64,000 nt of DNA. It comes from Anisus vortex (lineage: Eukaryota; Mollusca; Gastropoda; Planorbidae). Of this stretch, positions 11,098 through 21,397 are shown one piece after another. Every line of letters begins with the position of its first letter. The first letter of the stretch is position 1. Under the pieces are notes generated by a model. That model was given only the letters and a program-made list of their open reading frames with translations, did not search any database and was not told the DNA's origin. The stretch spans positions 4,277,499-4,341,498 of the forward strand of contig OX421501.1 of the NCBI GenBank assembly GCA_949126835.1, given 5' to 3'. The position numbers and the translations under genes were made by a program.

Positions 11098-11850
11098 TTA
11101 ACACACTGACACCAATAACAGCAAATTATCCTTATTTTGAACAGGTCCACTAATGATGAAAATACAAATTTAGTTTCATCTAAAAGAAACCATGGTCCGG
11201 ATTCCTAAAACAGGGTAAGTAATTTAATGTTAGCCTATATATATTATATTCCGACTTCTAGTTCGCGGCTAGAGGGTGCAAACAGAGTCCTGTACTTTTT
11301 CAATGTTTAGTTAGTTAATTAATTTTAGGTTGGAAGGAGGGGGGGGGGGGGGGCGCTAAATAATATTTAGAATGTGTATGGATAAATAATCTATCAGTTC
11401 AATTTGAATTTTCATCTGTTCTATATAGTAAGTGAAATAGAGATTTCTTTCAATACCTTAAACCCCCCCTCCCCCCCCCCCCCAACCACCCAAAGCTCCT
11501 TGGTTTAATTTTAAGATGAGGCTGTAAACCAACACGTCGCGGGTTATATCCCTGCCGCGTGCCGCCCTGCAGTTTTGGGCCTGGATGACGTAATAATCGT
11601 CTATCTAGAAGGGGCGTTTGTAAACTTATAAGAAAAGATGGCCGCTTGTTTCAATCACTTATTTGTTTGTCCGTTGATCCGTGAAGTTTCTACAGGTCTG
11701 TCCAGCTCCATCTGGTATCCCCCCTTTAGTTAAGAAATGCAAGGATACATAGGCCGTCCGACTGACTTAATAGACAATAGTTTCAATATATTCTACACAA
11801 AAAAAAAACAACTGTTATAAACTTTCTCTTTTCTCTTTTTTCTTATTTCA
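11098..11850. other. Non-coding spacer up to retroelement 1
   Basis: It contains poly-G (about 11338-11353) and poly-C (about 11463-11483) runs. A 70-bp segment at 11144-11213 is framed by an acceptor-like TTTTGAACAG and a donor-like GGTAAGTAA. No coding gene is supported. Confidence 0.45.
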
Positions 11851-11854
11851 GTAT

Positions 11855-12529
11855 TGTTACGTCCACAATCCCCTTGTGGCCAGAGCTGTGTAGATCTTGC
11901 TGATAATTCTCGTTAGTCCTAGGGGAGACTTTAATTATTAGTATTTATGTTTCAGTATTACACGAACTCTTCTTATAGTCCTGGGCACAAATTCAGTATT
12001 TGTATTCCAACATTTCCTTTCTTGTATATTATGGTAGTAGATAAATCTTATAGTAATGTATTCAACACAATAGGATATTAATTTGACAAGGGAGCTTCAG
12101 TGTAACTGTTGTTGATAGTTTATTTCAGGTGGTATGTTCAATATATACAATATATCTATTATGTACAGTTAGAATAAAATAGTGCAAACACAAACGTTCA
12201 AAGGAACATCTTTTGAAAACTCTCTGTCTTTCAGACAAAACAAATCATTAAATACTATCCGAGTGGTGCAAGGGATAGACCCATTACCAGTAGGGGTGAA
12301 AATCATGGTATCATTACAAAACTCATAACAAAAACGATAGGAACTTCCCCTATTAAATAATGAGTCGTTCCCAGACTCTGAGAATTTGAGATCAACACAG
12401 AATCCCAGCATTACCTAGAACCTTTCGTTTTCCTACTAAACGTCCTAATATTGTGTGTAGTAAGAAAAGAGAGAGAGAGGAGAATAAACATTGCGTGTTC
12501 CAATTCTTGGAAAAACAATATACATGACA
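11855..12529 (-). repeat. 3' LTR of retroelement 1
   Basis: 675 bp, about 99.7% identical to the 5' LTR by eye. The minus strand carries an AATAAA (complement of TTTATT near 12119) that could serve polyadenylation. Confidence 0.95.
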
Positions 12530-12542
12530 CGCCCCCACCCAA
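12530..12542 (-). other. Polypurine tract of retroelement 1
   Basis: Directly inside the 3' LTR the minus strand reads TTGGGTGGGGGCG, a G-rich purine tract suitable as the plus-strand primer. Elements 2 and 3 have similar tracts, ending GGTATGGGCGAC and AAGGGTGGTCG, just before their 3' LTRs. Confidence 0.75.
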
Positions 12543-13780
12543 TGAAAGAAATAATGTACCATAATTACCCAAGTAATACTCAACATGGTACATTTTTCGT
12601 ACTTAACACTATCGTTTTAACATCCATCAATCAATGGAAGATTATAAGACAATTTAAGCAAACATGGCTCACTGGCACAACTAAATTATAAAAAGTGTCA
12701 AAAAGTGTTACCCAATGGTAATTGTGATTATAACGTGATGGACAAATATTTCCCCGTTAATATTAATATTAACTAATGTCTCAACAAGTACAAATAATTC
12801 AAAAATATTCTAGTCATTCTTATTTTAACTATGTACAGTTGTGTGGATTTCCACCAAAAATTAGCAAAAAGTCTTAATCTATTTAAACAAATATAACATT
12901 GCTCAAACTCTGTCAATTTTCAACAGTTTACTTCTAATATACAAACCAAAAGATAAGTAATACATAACTCGAATCAAACTATAGGTTACTTCCCCTTTAA
13001 ATTACAGTGTCAACTTGACATTAACAGGGTTCATACCTAAGATGATGATACTTCCCCTTTTCTCAAATATGAGGAGAAAATACACTCTAGTTACGATTAC
13101 TACATTAATCTAAATATTAAAATGTAATCCATTATTATGCGTTTTTGGCAAATTTAAAAGTTTAATATAAAAGATTGTTCAGGGTTGAATGAGTGCACAC
13201 CTTTAGGTACCTTTGTTTCCCTCCATTCCCGGATATATGGAATATATAACAACCTATATACAACATAGTGAATATCCACTAGTTTTTCCCATTCTATTAT
13301 CATGATATAACAATTTAGCAATAGATTTCCAATATTATCTATTAATTTATACCAATTAATATTACATCTCTTTCTAAGATAAAAATTGTACATATTATTA
13401 TTTAGTTCCATTCATTAACTAAAATAAAACAAGATAATAAATCAACTAGCTTAAAGTTTTCCCACTTAATTGCATGTGATGACAATGACTTTTATCCATC
13501 CATATCAAGTAAATACGTGCATATTATATATTTATTGCATCATGCATCAACATTTAAATGGAATTTCTTTTCCATAATCAAATGAATTTAAAATATATCA
13601 GAACATCAATATTATACATGATTATAAGAATTATTAATACTTTCAAAAGACTTGACTTCTGTATGATACAAGTATTCTATAGGTATTACATAATCAAAAT
13701 TCAAACGAATGATAGGTTATCATGACACATTCTTAATGAATAAATGAGATGATCTGAAAAAGAAGTATGGGGTTATTCAG
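12543..13780 (-). other. 3' non-coding region of retroelement 1
   Basis: AT-rich, with no conserved domain. The 85-codon frame at 13154-13411 matches nothing recognisable. No envelope-like reading frame is seen. Confidence 0.6.
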
Positions 13781-13828
13781 TCAATCATGTAGCACCCGAG
13801 ATAGAGTATCAGCTATGACCTTGTCTCT
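13781..13828 (-). pseudogene. Displaced RNase H C-terminus of retroelement 1
   Basis: In another minus-strand frame, overlapping the end of the long ORF, the translation is DKVIADTLSRVLHD and then a TGA stop at 13781-13783. The VIADTLSR string is the hallmark end of Ty3/Gypsy RNase H (pattern ADxLSR). It abuts the early RT motif directly, so an internal deletion, probably over 1 kb judging from usual RT plus RNase H length, removed the core and shifted the frame. GACAAG occurs on both sides of the junction, which would suit a microhomology or template-switch origin. Confidence 0.85.
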
Positions 13829-16800
13829 ATCTTGTCGATAATACGGGGAATGGGATACCAGTCGGTCTTTGTCAAATTACTTAATTTCCCAAAATCTCTA
13901 TAAAACTGCAGTGTGTGGTCGGCTTTTGGTACCATCACACAGGGTGTAGACCATTTGCTATCACATTTTTCTCCTATGTCATCTTTTAACATATACTTTA
14001 CATCTAATTTAATATGCTCAGGTCTGATGGGGTCAAATGGATGCTGTTTAATAGACCTGGCACTATTGGTTAACACTACATCGTGCTCTATTACATGTGT
14101 CCTACTGGGAACATTTGTAAACATTGACTTATTTTCATGTACCAGCTCAATAATCTTCTCCTTATCTTCTACCGGAAGATGTTCTAGCCTTGTATCTAAA
14201 CTCTTAAGGGCATCTGTATTATTAAGTTTACTTTCTGCAAACTTATATTCTATCCTAGATAAATCCGTCGGGACTCTAGCTAATGAAATCATGGGGACCT
14301 CCCGTGGTTTACTCTTTTCCCTGGAAACATAGGGCTTAAGTAAATTAATATGGCATACCCTCTGTTTTTGTCTCCGGTCAGAAGTCTTTATCAAATAATT
14401 GACCTCGCCAAGCTTTGACTCTATCTCATAGGGTCCACTAAACTTTGCACTTAAAGGCTGATTTTGCAAAGGTAGAAACACAAGAACTTTGTCACCTGGT
14501 GCAAAAGTTCTAGCTGTAGCTTTACGGTCATAGTTCTGTCTCATACGCTCCTGCATCTGTGGAAAATGAATCTTCACATGGTTAAAAGCATGATAAAGCC
14601 TATTTTTAAATTTATCTACATATGACAAAAGTCCAATCGGTTCACTGTCCGTTAGCCAAGTTTCATGTAGAAGTTTCAACGGACCTCTGACTGAGTGTCC
14701 ATACACAAGTTCGAATGGGCTAAACCCCAGGGATTCCTGAGTGGCCTCCCTTGCAGCGAACAGTACATAAGGCACACCCTTATCCCAGTCTTTCTCGTTT
14801 TCATAACAGTACTTTTTAAGCATCGATTTTAATGTCTGATGAAACCTTTCCAGAGCTCCCTGGCTCTCAGAATGATAGGCACTTGATAGCCTATGGCTTA
14901 TCCCTAATTGTTCCATGACTTGTTTGAAAATGTTCGAAGTAAAGTTAGTCCCCTGGTCGGACTGTACTGTCTTCGGTAGGCCATAACGTGTGAAGAAATT
15001 TGTCAGGGCGTCTACCACCTCCACTGTTGTTATGTTCCGCAACGGAATGGCTTCCGGGAAGCGAGTGGATGAACACATGACTGTGAGCAGGTATTGAAAA
15101 CCGGCTTTTGTTTTCGGCAACGGGCCCACGCAATCAATGAGTATATGACTGAATGGTTCGTCGAACGCTGGTATCGGCTGGAGTGGAGCGACAGGAATTC
15201 GTTGGTTAGGACGTCCTACCATTTGGCATACGTGGCAAGTCTTGCAGTATTGTTCGACATCTCTTCTCAGTCCTGGCCAGTAGAAGTAAGGGAGGATACG
15301 GTGGTGCGTTTTTCGGACTCCCATGTGACCAGCGAAAGGAAGATCATGCGCCATACGCAGTATATCTTGACGATAGCACTTAGGTATTACAATCTGGTGA
15401 ATACTGTCCCACTCGTTTGTACCTGAGTTGAGCGGTTTCGACTTTCTCATCAACACTTCATCTTTCATGTAGAAACATTCCGCCATTGCATCTGCAGTCT
15501 TTTCATCAACAGCTTTCATTCTGAGTTGCATTATTACTTCGTCATTCAATTGTTCTTTCACCAATTTCTGCTTTGGTGACAAAATGTTATCGTTCTCGGT
15601 TGCATCACCAGTTGTTAGTTCAGCAAAGAACGTAGCACTTAAATCGATGTCAGGTGTTTCTGTTATCACTGTTTCATTCGCATGTGTGTCTTCAGAACAG
15701 ACAAACACATCTTTCGTTGCACTACACGGCGTAGCAGGAGTCTTTACCGACTTCTTTTTCTGCATTGCTCTTGTCAGTGCACATGTTGGGCGTTCATTGG
15801 CAGGACGTAGGTTTTTGTCCTCCGCCATCTTTGTCTCCAACACTTTAACCATGGGCTCGACAGTGACTCTGCCGCCCATAATGTCATTTCCTAATATCAT
15901 GGAAACGCCTTTGACGGGTAGTGCGCGCCAAACTCCCACTACGATGTTACCTGTAAAAATATCCGACTCGAGTTTTATTCTGTGCAGTGGAGCTTCCACA
16001 GCCTCCATACTAGCACCTCTCAGCACAACAGACTCACCGGTACTGGTGGCATCTGTTAACGGCACACTGCCCTCCAGGATCACGCTGACAGCAGAACCCG
16101 TGTCACGTAATATCTGTATTTTCTTCTTGCTGAGTACATCGACTTCTGTCGACACTGTCCCCTCGTAGACAAAGGGTCGAAAATCGGATAGGTCGTCCTC
16201 TTCCGGGACTTCAGGAACCATCTGTTCCTCACGGCCTTCTGAAAGCATAATAGATTGAGTACAGCTATTCTCTTTTACCTTAGATAGACTGTTCTCAAAA
16301 ACCATCGACTCCACAACTATGGGCGATGCCGGCCGCATTTCTTTTGAGTTTCTTGACCCTGTGTTGCACACTTCTTCTGTCTGCTTGCTATCTTTCTGCA
16401 CTCTGGCACAGTGTAGAATAGCACCTTGCTTCTTGGTAAGGATCCAACAATCTTTCTTCATGTGGCCCTCTTTCTTGCAATTGAAACATACCACCTTTGC
16501 TTTATTTACATCTGTCTGCTTCCTGAAATGAACTAAGTTACTATTATTATTTACACCACTGTTCTTATTATTGTTTTCACTTGTCTCTTTTGGTTTACTA
16601 GCCTCCTTGGGCTCTGGTTTGTGCACTTTGGGTTTGTCAGCATAATATGGCTTTATGCTGGCGTGAATTATGGCATAGTTATATGCCAATCTAGCAGCTT
16701 CATGCACATCTTCAACCCCTCGGTCTGAGATGTGGGTTTTAATATCCACTCGAATACAATCATTGAATTCCTCAAACAATATTAGGTTCTTGAGTTTATC

Positions 16801-17652
16801 AAACTCACTTACATTCTGTGACCTTAGCCACTGTTCTAACATTTTCTCTTTTTGTCTCAAAAAGTCTACATGAGTTTGATCATATGCCTTCTTTCTGTCT
16901 CTAAATAGCTTTCTATATTTTTCTGGTGTCAGGGAATAACTTTTTAGCACCCTATCTTTGATTACTTCATAGTCATTTATTTCCTCGGGTGTTAAACTCA
17001 ACACTACGTCCAATGCTTTTCCTGTGTTGAGAGTTGACCTTAACAATAAAGCCATCTTATCATCAGGGAACTGATAATCTACAGCTATCCTCTCAAAAAG
17101 CAAAAAGAAATCTTGAACATCTTCTTCTCTGAATATAGGCAAGTGTTGCTTCATTGCGCTAATATCCATACCATTGCTGTCCCTACGATGGTCAGGTCTG
17201 TTCATGCGTGCCATCTCTATCCTTTCTCTGCTTTCAATCCTAATTCTTTCATTTTCCCTTTCAGTTTCTATCCTAATTCTTTCATTTTCTATCCTAATTC
17301 TTTCCAATTCCATTCTCTTCATAGCTAATTGGAATTTTAGGTTTTCACTCAACCCTTCATCTTCATCATTGTTTGATGATCTAGATGACATATTTCTTAC
17401 CTCGTCTCCGTGGGCAATTACCTCGCCCCCACTGGGAGCTACATAACCTTCATTGATATCGTTCTGTCCCACTTCAACTACACTACCAGTGTTCATGGCA
17501 TTCTGCCCGTTCAAACATGTCATAATTTCTTTGGTCAAACGATTACGATTAGGTCTTGCCTGTCCTGCCTCAATCCCAAAGGACTCAGCTAATTCTTTTA
17601 GTTCAGCAAATGACATGGCATTAAGTTCCTCACTTGATATATTCGAAGCCAT
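13813..17652 (-). CDS. Gag-protease-integrase polyprotein with RT start only (1279 aa)
   Basis: One uninterrupted frame starts at the first ATG after the leader. Residues 13-47 (LKELAESFGIEAG and following) resemble a SAP-type helix-turn-helix. Residues 103-150 are a charged coiled coil with repeated RIRIE. Residues 165-335 are the gag core. A CCHC knuckle lies at 389-402 (CFNCKKEGHMKKDC). The aspartic protease has DTG at 517-519. Integrase has an HHCC finger (H769, H776, C806, C809) and a complete D840, D899, E935 triad with 35 residues between the last two, then a GPY/F-like FSGPYEI at 1071-1077. From about 1176 the sequence is the beginning of a Ty3/Gypsy RT domain (FTNVPSRT, then IKQHP, then VMVPKAD, then WYPIPRI). 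It stops at a deletion junction at residue 1279. Integrase ahead of RT is the Gmr1-like order. Gag, protease and integrase look functional; RT is not. Confidence 0.92.
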   Translation of the reverse strand: MASNISSEELNAMSFAELKELAESFGIEAGQARPNRNRLTKEIMTCLNGQNAMNTGSVVEVGQNDINEGYVAPSGGEVIAHGDEVRNMSSRSSNNDEDEGLSENLKFQLAMKRMELERIRIENERIRIETERENERIRIESRERIEMARMNRPDHRRDSNGMDISAMKQHLPIFREEDVQDFFLLFERIAVDYQFPDDKMALLLRSTLNTGKALDVVLSLTPEEINDYEVIKDRVLKSYSLTPEKYRKLFRDRKKAYDQTHVDFLRQKEKMLEQWLRSQNVSEFDKLKNLILFEEFNDCIRVDIKTHISDRGVEDVHEAARLAYNYAIIHASIKPYYADKPKVHKPEPKEASKPKETSENNNKNSGVNNNSNLVHFRKQTDVNKAKVVCFNCKKEGHMKKDCWILTKKQGAILHCARVQKDSKQTEEVCNTGSRNSKEMRPASPIVVESMVFENSLSKVKENSCTQSIMLSEGREEQMVPEVPEEDDLSDFRPFVYEGTVSTEVDVLSKKKIQILRDTGSAVSVILEGSVPLTDATSTGESVVLRGASMEAVEAPLHRIKLESDIFTGNIVVGVWRALPVKGVSMILGNDIMGGRVTVEPMVKVLETKMAEDKNLRPANERPTCALTRAMQKKKSVKTPATPCSATKDVFVCSEDTHANETVITETPDIDLSATFFAELTTGDATENDNILSPKQKLVKEQLNDEVIMQLRMKAVDEKTADAMAECFYMKDEVLMRKSKPLNSGTNEWDSIHQIVIPKCYRQDILRMAHDLPFAGHMGVRKTHHRILPYFYWPGLRRDVEQYCKTCHVCQMVGRPNQRIPVAPLQPIPAFDEPFSHILIDCVGPLPKTKAGFQYLLTVMCSSTRFPEAIPLRNITTVEVVDALTNFFTRYGLPKTVQSDQGTNFTSNIFKQVMEQLGISHRLSSAYHSESQGALERFHQTLKSMLKKYCYENEKDWDKGVPYVLFAAREATQESLGFSPFELVYGHSVRGPLKLLHETWLTDSEPIGLLSYVDKFKNRLYHAFNHVKIHFPQMQERMRQNYDRKATARTFAPGDKVLVFLPLQNQPLSAKFSGPYEIESKLGEVNYLIKTSDRRQKQRVCHINLLKPYVSREKSKPREVPMISLARVPTDLSRIEYKFAESKLNNTDALKSLDTRLEHLPVEDKEKIIELVHENKSMFTNVPSRTHVIEHDVVLTNSARSIKQHPFDPIRPEHIKLDVKYMLKDDIGEKCDSKWSTPCVMVPKADHTLQFYRDFGKLSNLTKTDWYPIPRIIDKIETRS

Positions 17653-17715
17653 AGTATAGCGTTCGAAATATTTGTTATAGTAGAGTAGTATATATTGTAT
17701 AATAAAATATAAAGT

Positions 17716-17726
17716 TCCAACTTACG
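17716..17726 (-). promoter_or_regulatory. Conserved GTAAGTTGGA leader motif, element 1
   Basis: The minus strand reads CGTAAGTTGGA about 65 bp before the gag ATG. The same 10 bases occur at 27664-27673 (element 2) and 44756-44765 (element 3) at similar distances from the ATG. It fits a splice-donor consensus and could also be a packaging or translation signal. Confidence 0.55.
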
Positions 17727-17907
17727 ATTTGTCCAGAAATTTGCACAATATAATATTAAACACTTCGTGGAATCTTCACACTTCCCAAGGAATAAAAACG
17801 CAAACCAGTTCTCTCCTCTTTTTTAAAAAAGAATAGTTTCACAGTCCTGAAAACGAAACACAAATATGCCGCTCTCAGTACTACTAATGTCACAAAATAT
17901 TTATAGG

Positions 17908-18072
17908 TCAGGAAAAATATAACTCAAATTTTCCAGACGAGATCAACAAATTTTTTCCAATCCTAGATCAGGAAAAGTAGAACTCAAATCTACCGAACGA
18001 GACTACCAAATCTTGTCAATCCTAGGTCAGGAAAAGTAGAACTCAAATATACCGGGCGAGACCACCAAATTT
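17908..18072 (-). repeat. Leader tandem repeat (~59 bp x 2.8) carrying PBS-like motifs
   Basis: Units at 17908-17967, 17968-18026 and 18027-18072 (partial) share TCAGGAAAAGTAGAACTCAA and end in versions of the primer-binding site complement. The PBS-like motif therefore occurs three times, with decreasing match away from the LTR. Confidence 0.85.
18052..18067 (-). other. Primer-binding site of retroelement 1 (tRNA-Pro-like)
   Basis: Five bases inside the 5' LTR the minus strand reads TGGTGGTCTCGCCCGG. It resembles the tRNA-Pro-complementary site TGGGGGCTCGTCCGG with small changes. Elements 2 and 3 have sites of the same kind, which supports the tRNA-Pro reading. Confidence 0.6.
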
Positions 18073-18747
18073 TGTTACGTCCACAATCCCCTTGTGGCCA
18101 GAGCTGTGTAGATCTTGCTGATAATTCTCGTTAGTCCTAGGGGAGACTTTAATTATTAGTATTTATGTTTCAGTATTACACGAACTCTTCTTATAGTCCT
18201 GGGCACAAATTCAGTATTTGTATTCCAACATTTCCTTTCTTGTATATTATGGTAGTAGATAAATCTTATAGTAATGTATTCAACAGAATAGGATATTAAT
18301 TTGACAAGGAAGCTTCAGTGTAACTGTTGTTGATAGTTTATTTCAGGTGGTATGTTCAATATATACAATATATCTATTATGTACAGTTAGAATAAAATAG
18401 TGCAAACACAAACGTTCAAAGGAACATCTTTTGAAAACTCTCTGTCTTTCAGACAAAACAAATCATTAAATACTATCCGAGTGGTGCAAGGGATAGACCC
18501 ATTACCAGTAGGGGTGAAAATCATGGTATCATTACAAAACTCATAACAAAAACGATAGGAACTTCCCCTATTAAATAATGAGTCGTTCCCAGACTCTGAG
18601 AATTTGAGATCAACACAGAATCCCAGCATTACCTAGAACCTTTCGTTTTCCTACTAAACGTCCTAATATTGTGTGTAGTAAGAAAAGAGAGAGAGAGGAG
18701 AATAAACATTGCGTGTTCCAATTCTTGGAAAAACAATATACATGACA
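18073..18747 (-). repeat. 5' LTR of retroelement 1
   Basis: 675 bp with TG...CA ends and the 4-bp duplication GTAT on its outer side. An 80-codon frame (18387-18629) is identical in both LTRs simply because the LTRs are copies. Confidence 0.95.
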
Positions 18748-18826
18748 GTATTGACGTTCAATTGTTAAAAGCTCTTAGCTTAATTTAAATATTTAGATTT
18801 TACTTTCTAATCCATTAGCAAACCAA

Positions 18827-19404
18827 TTGGCAAATCTTAATGAGGTGTGATCTTTTCAAATGGAAGCGATCATGAACTTCCGTTGACATTTCCTGCCATT
18901 TTTGTAAACGAAAACCATGCTTTTGGTGGTGTTTGAGCGACGTCCTGTTCTGGTCTTTTAGAAATATGCAAAGGCTATAAGATTAGTTTTGAGGAATCCG
19001 TTTTTAACATCAAAAGTTAGTAGGTGATAATTAATACTCAATGTGTTAGTCTCATGAGGTTAAATTTAGCTTTGTTTATAAAATAAATTAGTCAAGAGTT
19101 GCATTTCTTGGTTATTAAAAAACACAATGCGTAGATTCATAAAAACAAATAACGAAAATTCTTTTGCATGCAGGAATAAGTTTCATAATAATATTATAAA
19201 AAGGTAATTGTTCACTTCTGACTTTCACAATACGTTTTCGTTTGGAAACATCCTTTGGAAATGAAATAAAATTTAATCCACTACAAATTTTCGTACAACC
19301 AGTAACGCACCACACAGACATGTTTCGAATCAAATGCTCGAGTAGGAACGGAAATGTTTTTCTCCTCGACCTTTTATGCATGTATAATCTTTAAGACTTG
19401 TCAA
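18827..19404 (-). mobile_element. Non-autonomous DNA transposon with THAP-like ORF, copy 2
   Basis: It is the 578-bp homologue of 8345-8919. The left end TTGGCAAATCTTAA has two changes from the TIR; the right end TTAAGACTTGTCAA is intact. No clear target duplication was found. It is oriented on the minus strand, because the THAP-like frame starts just inside the right TIR. Confidence 0.75.
19115..19381 (-). pseudogene. THAP-like N-terminal fragment of a DNA transposase (88 aa)
   Basis: It starts 10 bp inside the right TIR. Residues 21-44 read MSVWCVTGCTKICSGLNF and then ISFPKD. The C-x3-C spacing, the GL-x-F and the FPKD are features of the THAP zinc-binding domain. The later Cys-x2-His pair and the conserved Trp are not evident, and the frame ends near the far side of the element, so only the DNA-binding start of a transposase remains. 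The 8345-8919 copy has the same region with frame breaks. A host THAP gene is unlikely given the flanking TIRs. Confidence 0.6.
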
Positions 19405-19749
19405 AGGAGAAACATGTTCAATAATTAAATTAAAATTATACAAACTCTTTACATATTTAAAGCAAATAAATATAATTGATATAGATGAAATGAAAAGAAA
19501 ATAATTCTAAGAAATGAGATTTTAACCTATTCATTGTTATTTTCTTGTTCTTTTCAGGACCTAAATATATTTAACTATTCTTGTTCTAATTGCAACGGGC
19601 TTTGTTTAATAAAGAAAAATGTTTTAATGGAATAAAAAGCTTTGTCGTGTTGCTATATTCGGATAAAGTTTATGTTCCTGGAACATTATTGCGATTGACG
19701 TATTTCAATGCATAAGTATTCAAGAGAAAATAACACAAAGAAGGATTTG
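19405..19749. other. Non-coding AT-rich spacer
   Basis: No gene or repeat was recognised. Confidence 0.5.
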
Positions 19750-20330
19750 TCATAAGTTTAATTGTAAGATAGCCACACATGTCCAATCTATTGATGCCAA
19801 GGCTAACAGAGACTGCGCCTTTGTTTATAGGAAACTCAAGAAATGCTTCACAAGGATCCAGATCCATTGTTATAAGAGTTTAGCTCGACCCTTCCTGATT
19901 ACGCATCGACGGTATGGGATCCCATTAACAGCACCTGGTATCTATGCTGGAGATGACCCCAACAACGTGTAGCACGTGGTATCCAACAGGATTACGGACT
20001 CTAAACTAGCGCCTCTGCTCTGGTGGCCCAACTCCATCTTTATCCCCTACAACACCGCAGAGCGGTAGACAAAGCCACGATGATGTACAAGATCATGAAT
20101 GGCCATTTGGACATGTCCACACGGTCAGGTCGCATCCAACAAATATCCCGCTCTTCCAGAGGTCATCAGCTCAAACTGCGTGTTCATCACGCACGCACAG
20201 ATGTCTACAAAATATATTCTTTTGTCCGTCAGCCATTATACTATGGAACTCACTGGATCAAGCATCCATCACTGCTCCCTCTGTGCCGACTTTCATATCG
20301 TCCTGAAGGTTTGAAATAAATACCTCAAAT
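19750..20330 (+). pseudogene. LINE reverse-transcriptase C-terminal region, frameshifted
   Basis: Read across frames, this stretch has the usual downstream part of a non-LTR RT: QSIDAKANR near 19785, CYKSL then RPF near 19870-19890, and a YASTVWDP-like stretch near 19900-19925. Then come LQHRRAVDKATMMYKIMNG at about 20045-20102, RSSRGHQLKLRV, and TDVYK followed by an FFCPSAIILWNSLDQA-like end at about 20218-20265. At least three frame changes and internal stops are needed to follow it. The 98-residue frame at 20023-20319 is a slice of this fragment. The end with an SFF..I..WNSL pattern is the same type of pol C-terminus as at 23592. Confidence 0.8.
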
Positions 20331-20400
20331 GAAAGTCCGCCGTCAGTTTATAACTCTTGCTTGTATGTTATAAAATATTATAAGTAGTATTGCAAACTTT

Positions 20401-20498
20401 TGATCCCATAGTATTCGCAATCAAATTACCCTTAAATTGTGGACTTTTTCCTCTGGTATAACGGGCTCTCCACAGTACAATGAAGAAGAAGATAATTA
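20401..20498 (+). repeat. Upstream copy of the receptor-1 3' flank
   Basis: This 98-bp stretch begins TGATCCCATAGTATTCGCAATC and aligns without gaps, by eye, to 22421-22518, which starts at the stop codon of receptor gene 1. It may be the trace of a lost neighbouring receptor copy or a short dispersed repeat. Confidence 0.75.
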
Positions 20499-21397
20499 GT
20501 ACTTGCATCATTGCAGCACTGACGCCAACACTATAGAAATTAAATCTTTCTTACTTCTGGTAAAAAATGTTATGATATAATATAAGCTTATAGCGCCTAA
20601 TATTTGAGAAGTTTTTTTAAATATAATTGCAGTCATTAGGCTACTAGGGTAGATAAATGTAAAAAAAAGAAATTGCCGTTATATGTATCTGCAAGATTTA
20701 GTTATATATGAAATTTATGTTATTAAATAATATAGGTCAGAAGCTGATATAGACGCAAGGTGAAAGTTAACTCTATACTTGAATATAAATAAAATAGCCC
20801 AAACATCATATCGGGATAATACTTATCCCGCATTAAAAACAAATTATCTGAGCTTATATGACCAATTAATTGGTTTGAAATACTTTATTTGTAACCTTTT
20901 TTTTTATAATTGTATGCAATGTTATTTTAATTACTATAGTAGGCCTTTGTACGAAAAATCACGTCATGTAATTATTGAGTCTGGGTAGAACAAAACTTTG
21001 ATTTAGACTTAGATCTAATTCTATACTTTGAAAATTGCTTAGTGACGCACTGTGATTTCCTTTTCACGTGCAGCTTGGCAATTTAATATTTCTATTTATT
21101 GATCGATTTTTTTTTAAATTACAAAGTTAAAAGTTAAATATTATCAGAGTAAATCGGTGTACAACTTATCATTTCCAATATAAATTTCAATTCCTTTTAC
21201 TATTTCACAATATAAGCTTGAACTAAACTTAAATGCAACAGTTTTAACTGTTGTATGAAATACATAAGAGACTAGCGCTAACTTTTTTAAGATTGTAATG
21301 CCACTAAATATAAGCCTTTATATCTCAAAAAAGCATATAGTAATCGAACTTCGGGCTAAACAAAGGAACAAAGAAGTAAATCAAGTCACTCATCGAC
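20499..21397. other. 5' flank of receptor gene 1
   Basis: AT-rich. Short open frames (for example 20779-20988) have no recognisable content. No clear promoter element was assigned. Confidence 0.45.

Larger units (their letters stand above)
11855..18747 (-). mobile_element. LTR retrotransposon 1, Ty3/Gypsy type with integrase before RT
   Basis: Two 675-bp LTRs (11855-12529 and 18073-18747) differ at only two positions by eye, near 12071/18289 and 12093/18311. They begin TGTTACG on the plus strand and end TGACA. GTAT flanks both sides (11851-11854 and 18748-18751) as a 4-bp target duplication. The element reads on the minus strand. From its 5' end it has an LTR, primer-binding site, leader, one long gag-protease-integrase-RT(start) frame, the last residues of RNase H in another frame, about 1.2 kb of non-coding DNA, a polypurine tract and the 3' LTR. 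The RT/RNase H core is missing, so the copy cannot supply its own reverse transcriptase. The near-identical LTRs indicate a recent insertion. Confidence 0.95.

Noticed and set aside
10564..11153. Long frames on both strands over the GA-rich tract
   Set aside because: They exist only because a purine repeat has no stops in several frames; the translations are pure Arg/Glu or Ser/Leu low complexity.
12169..12411. 80-codon frame found identically at 18387-18629
   Set aside because: It is identical because it lies in the two LTR copies; no domain, and nothing suggests it is translated.
13913..16168. Plus-strand frames opposite the element 1 polyprotein
   Set aside because: Antisense shadows of a well-supported coding frame.
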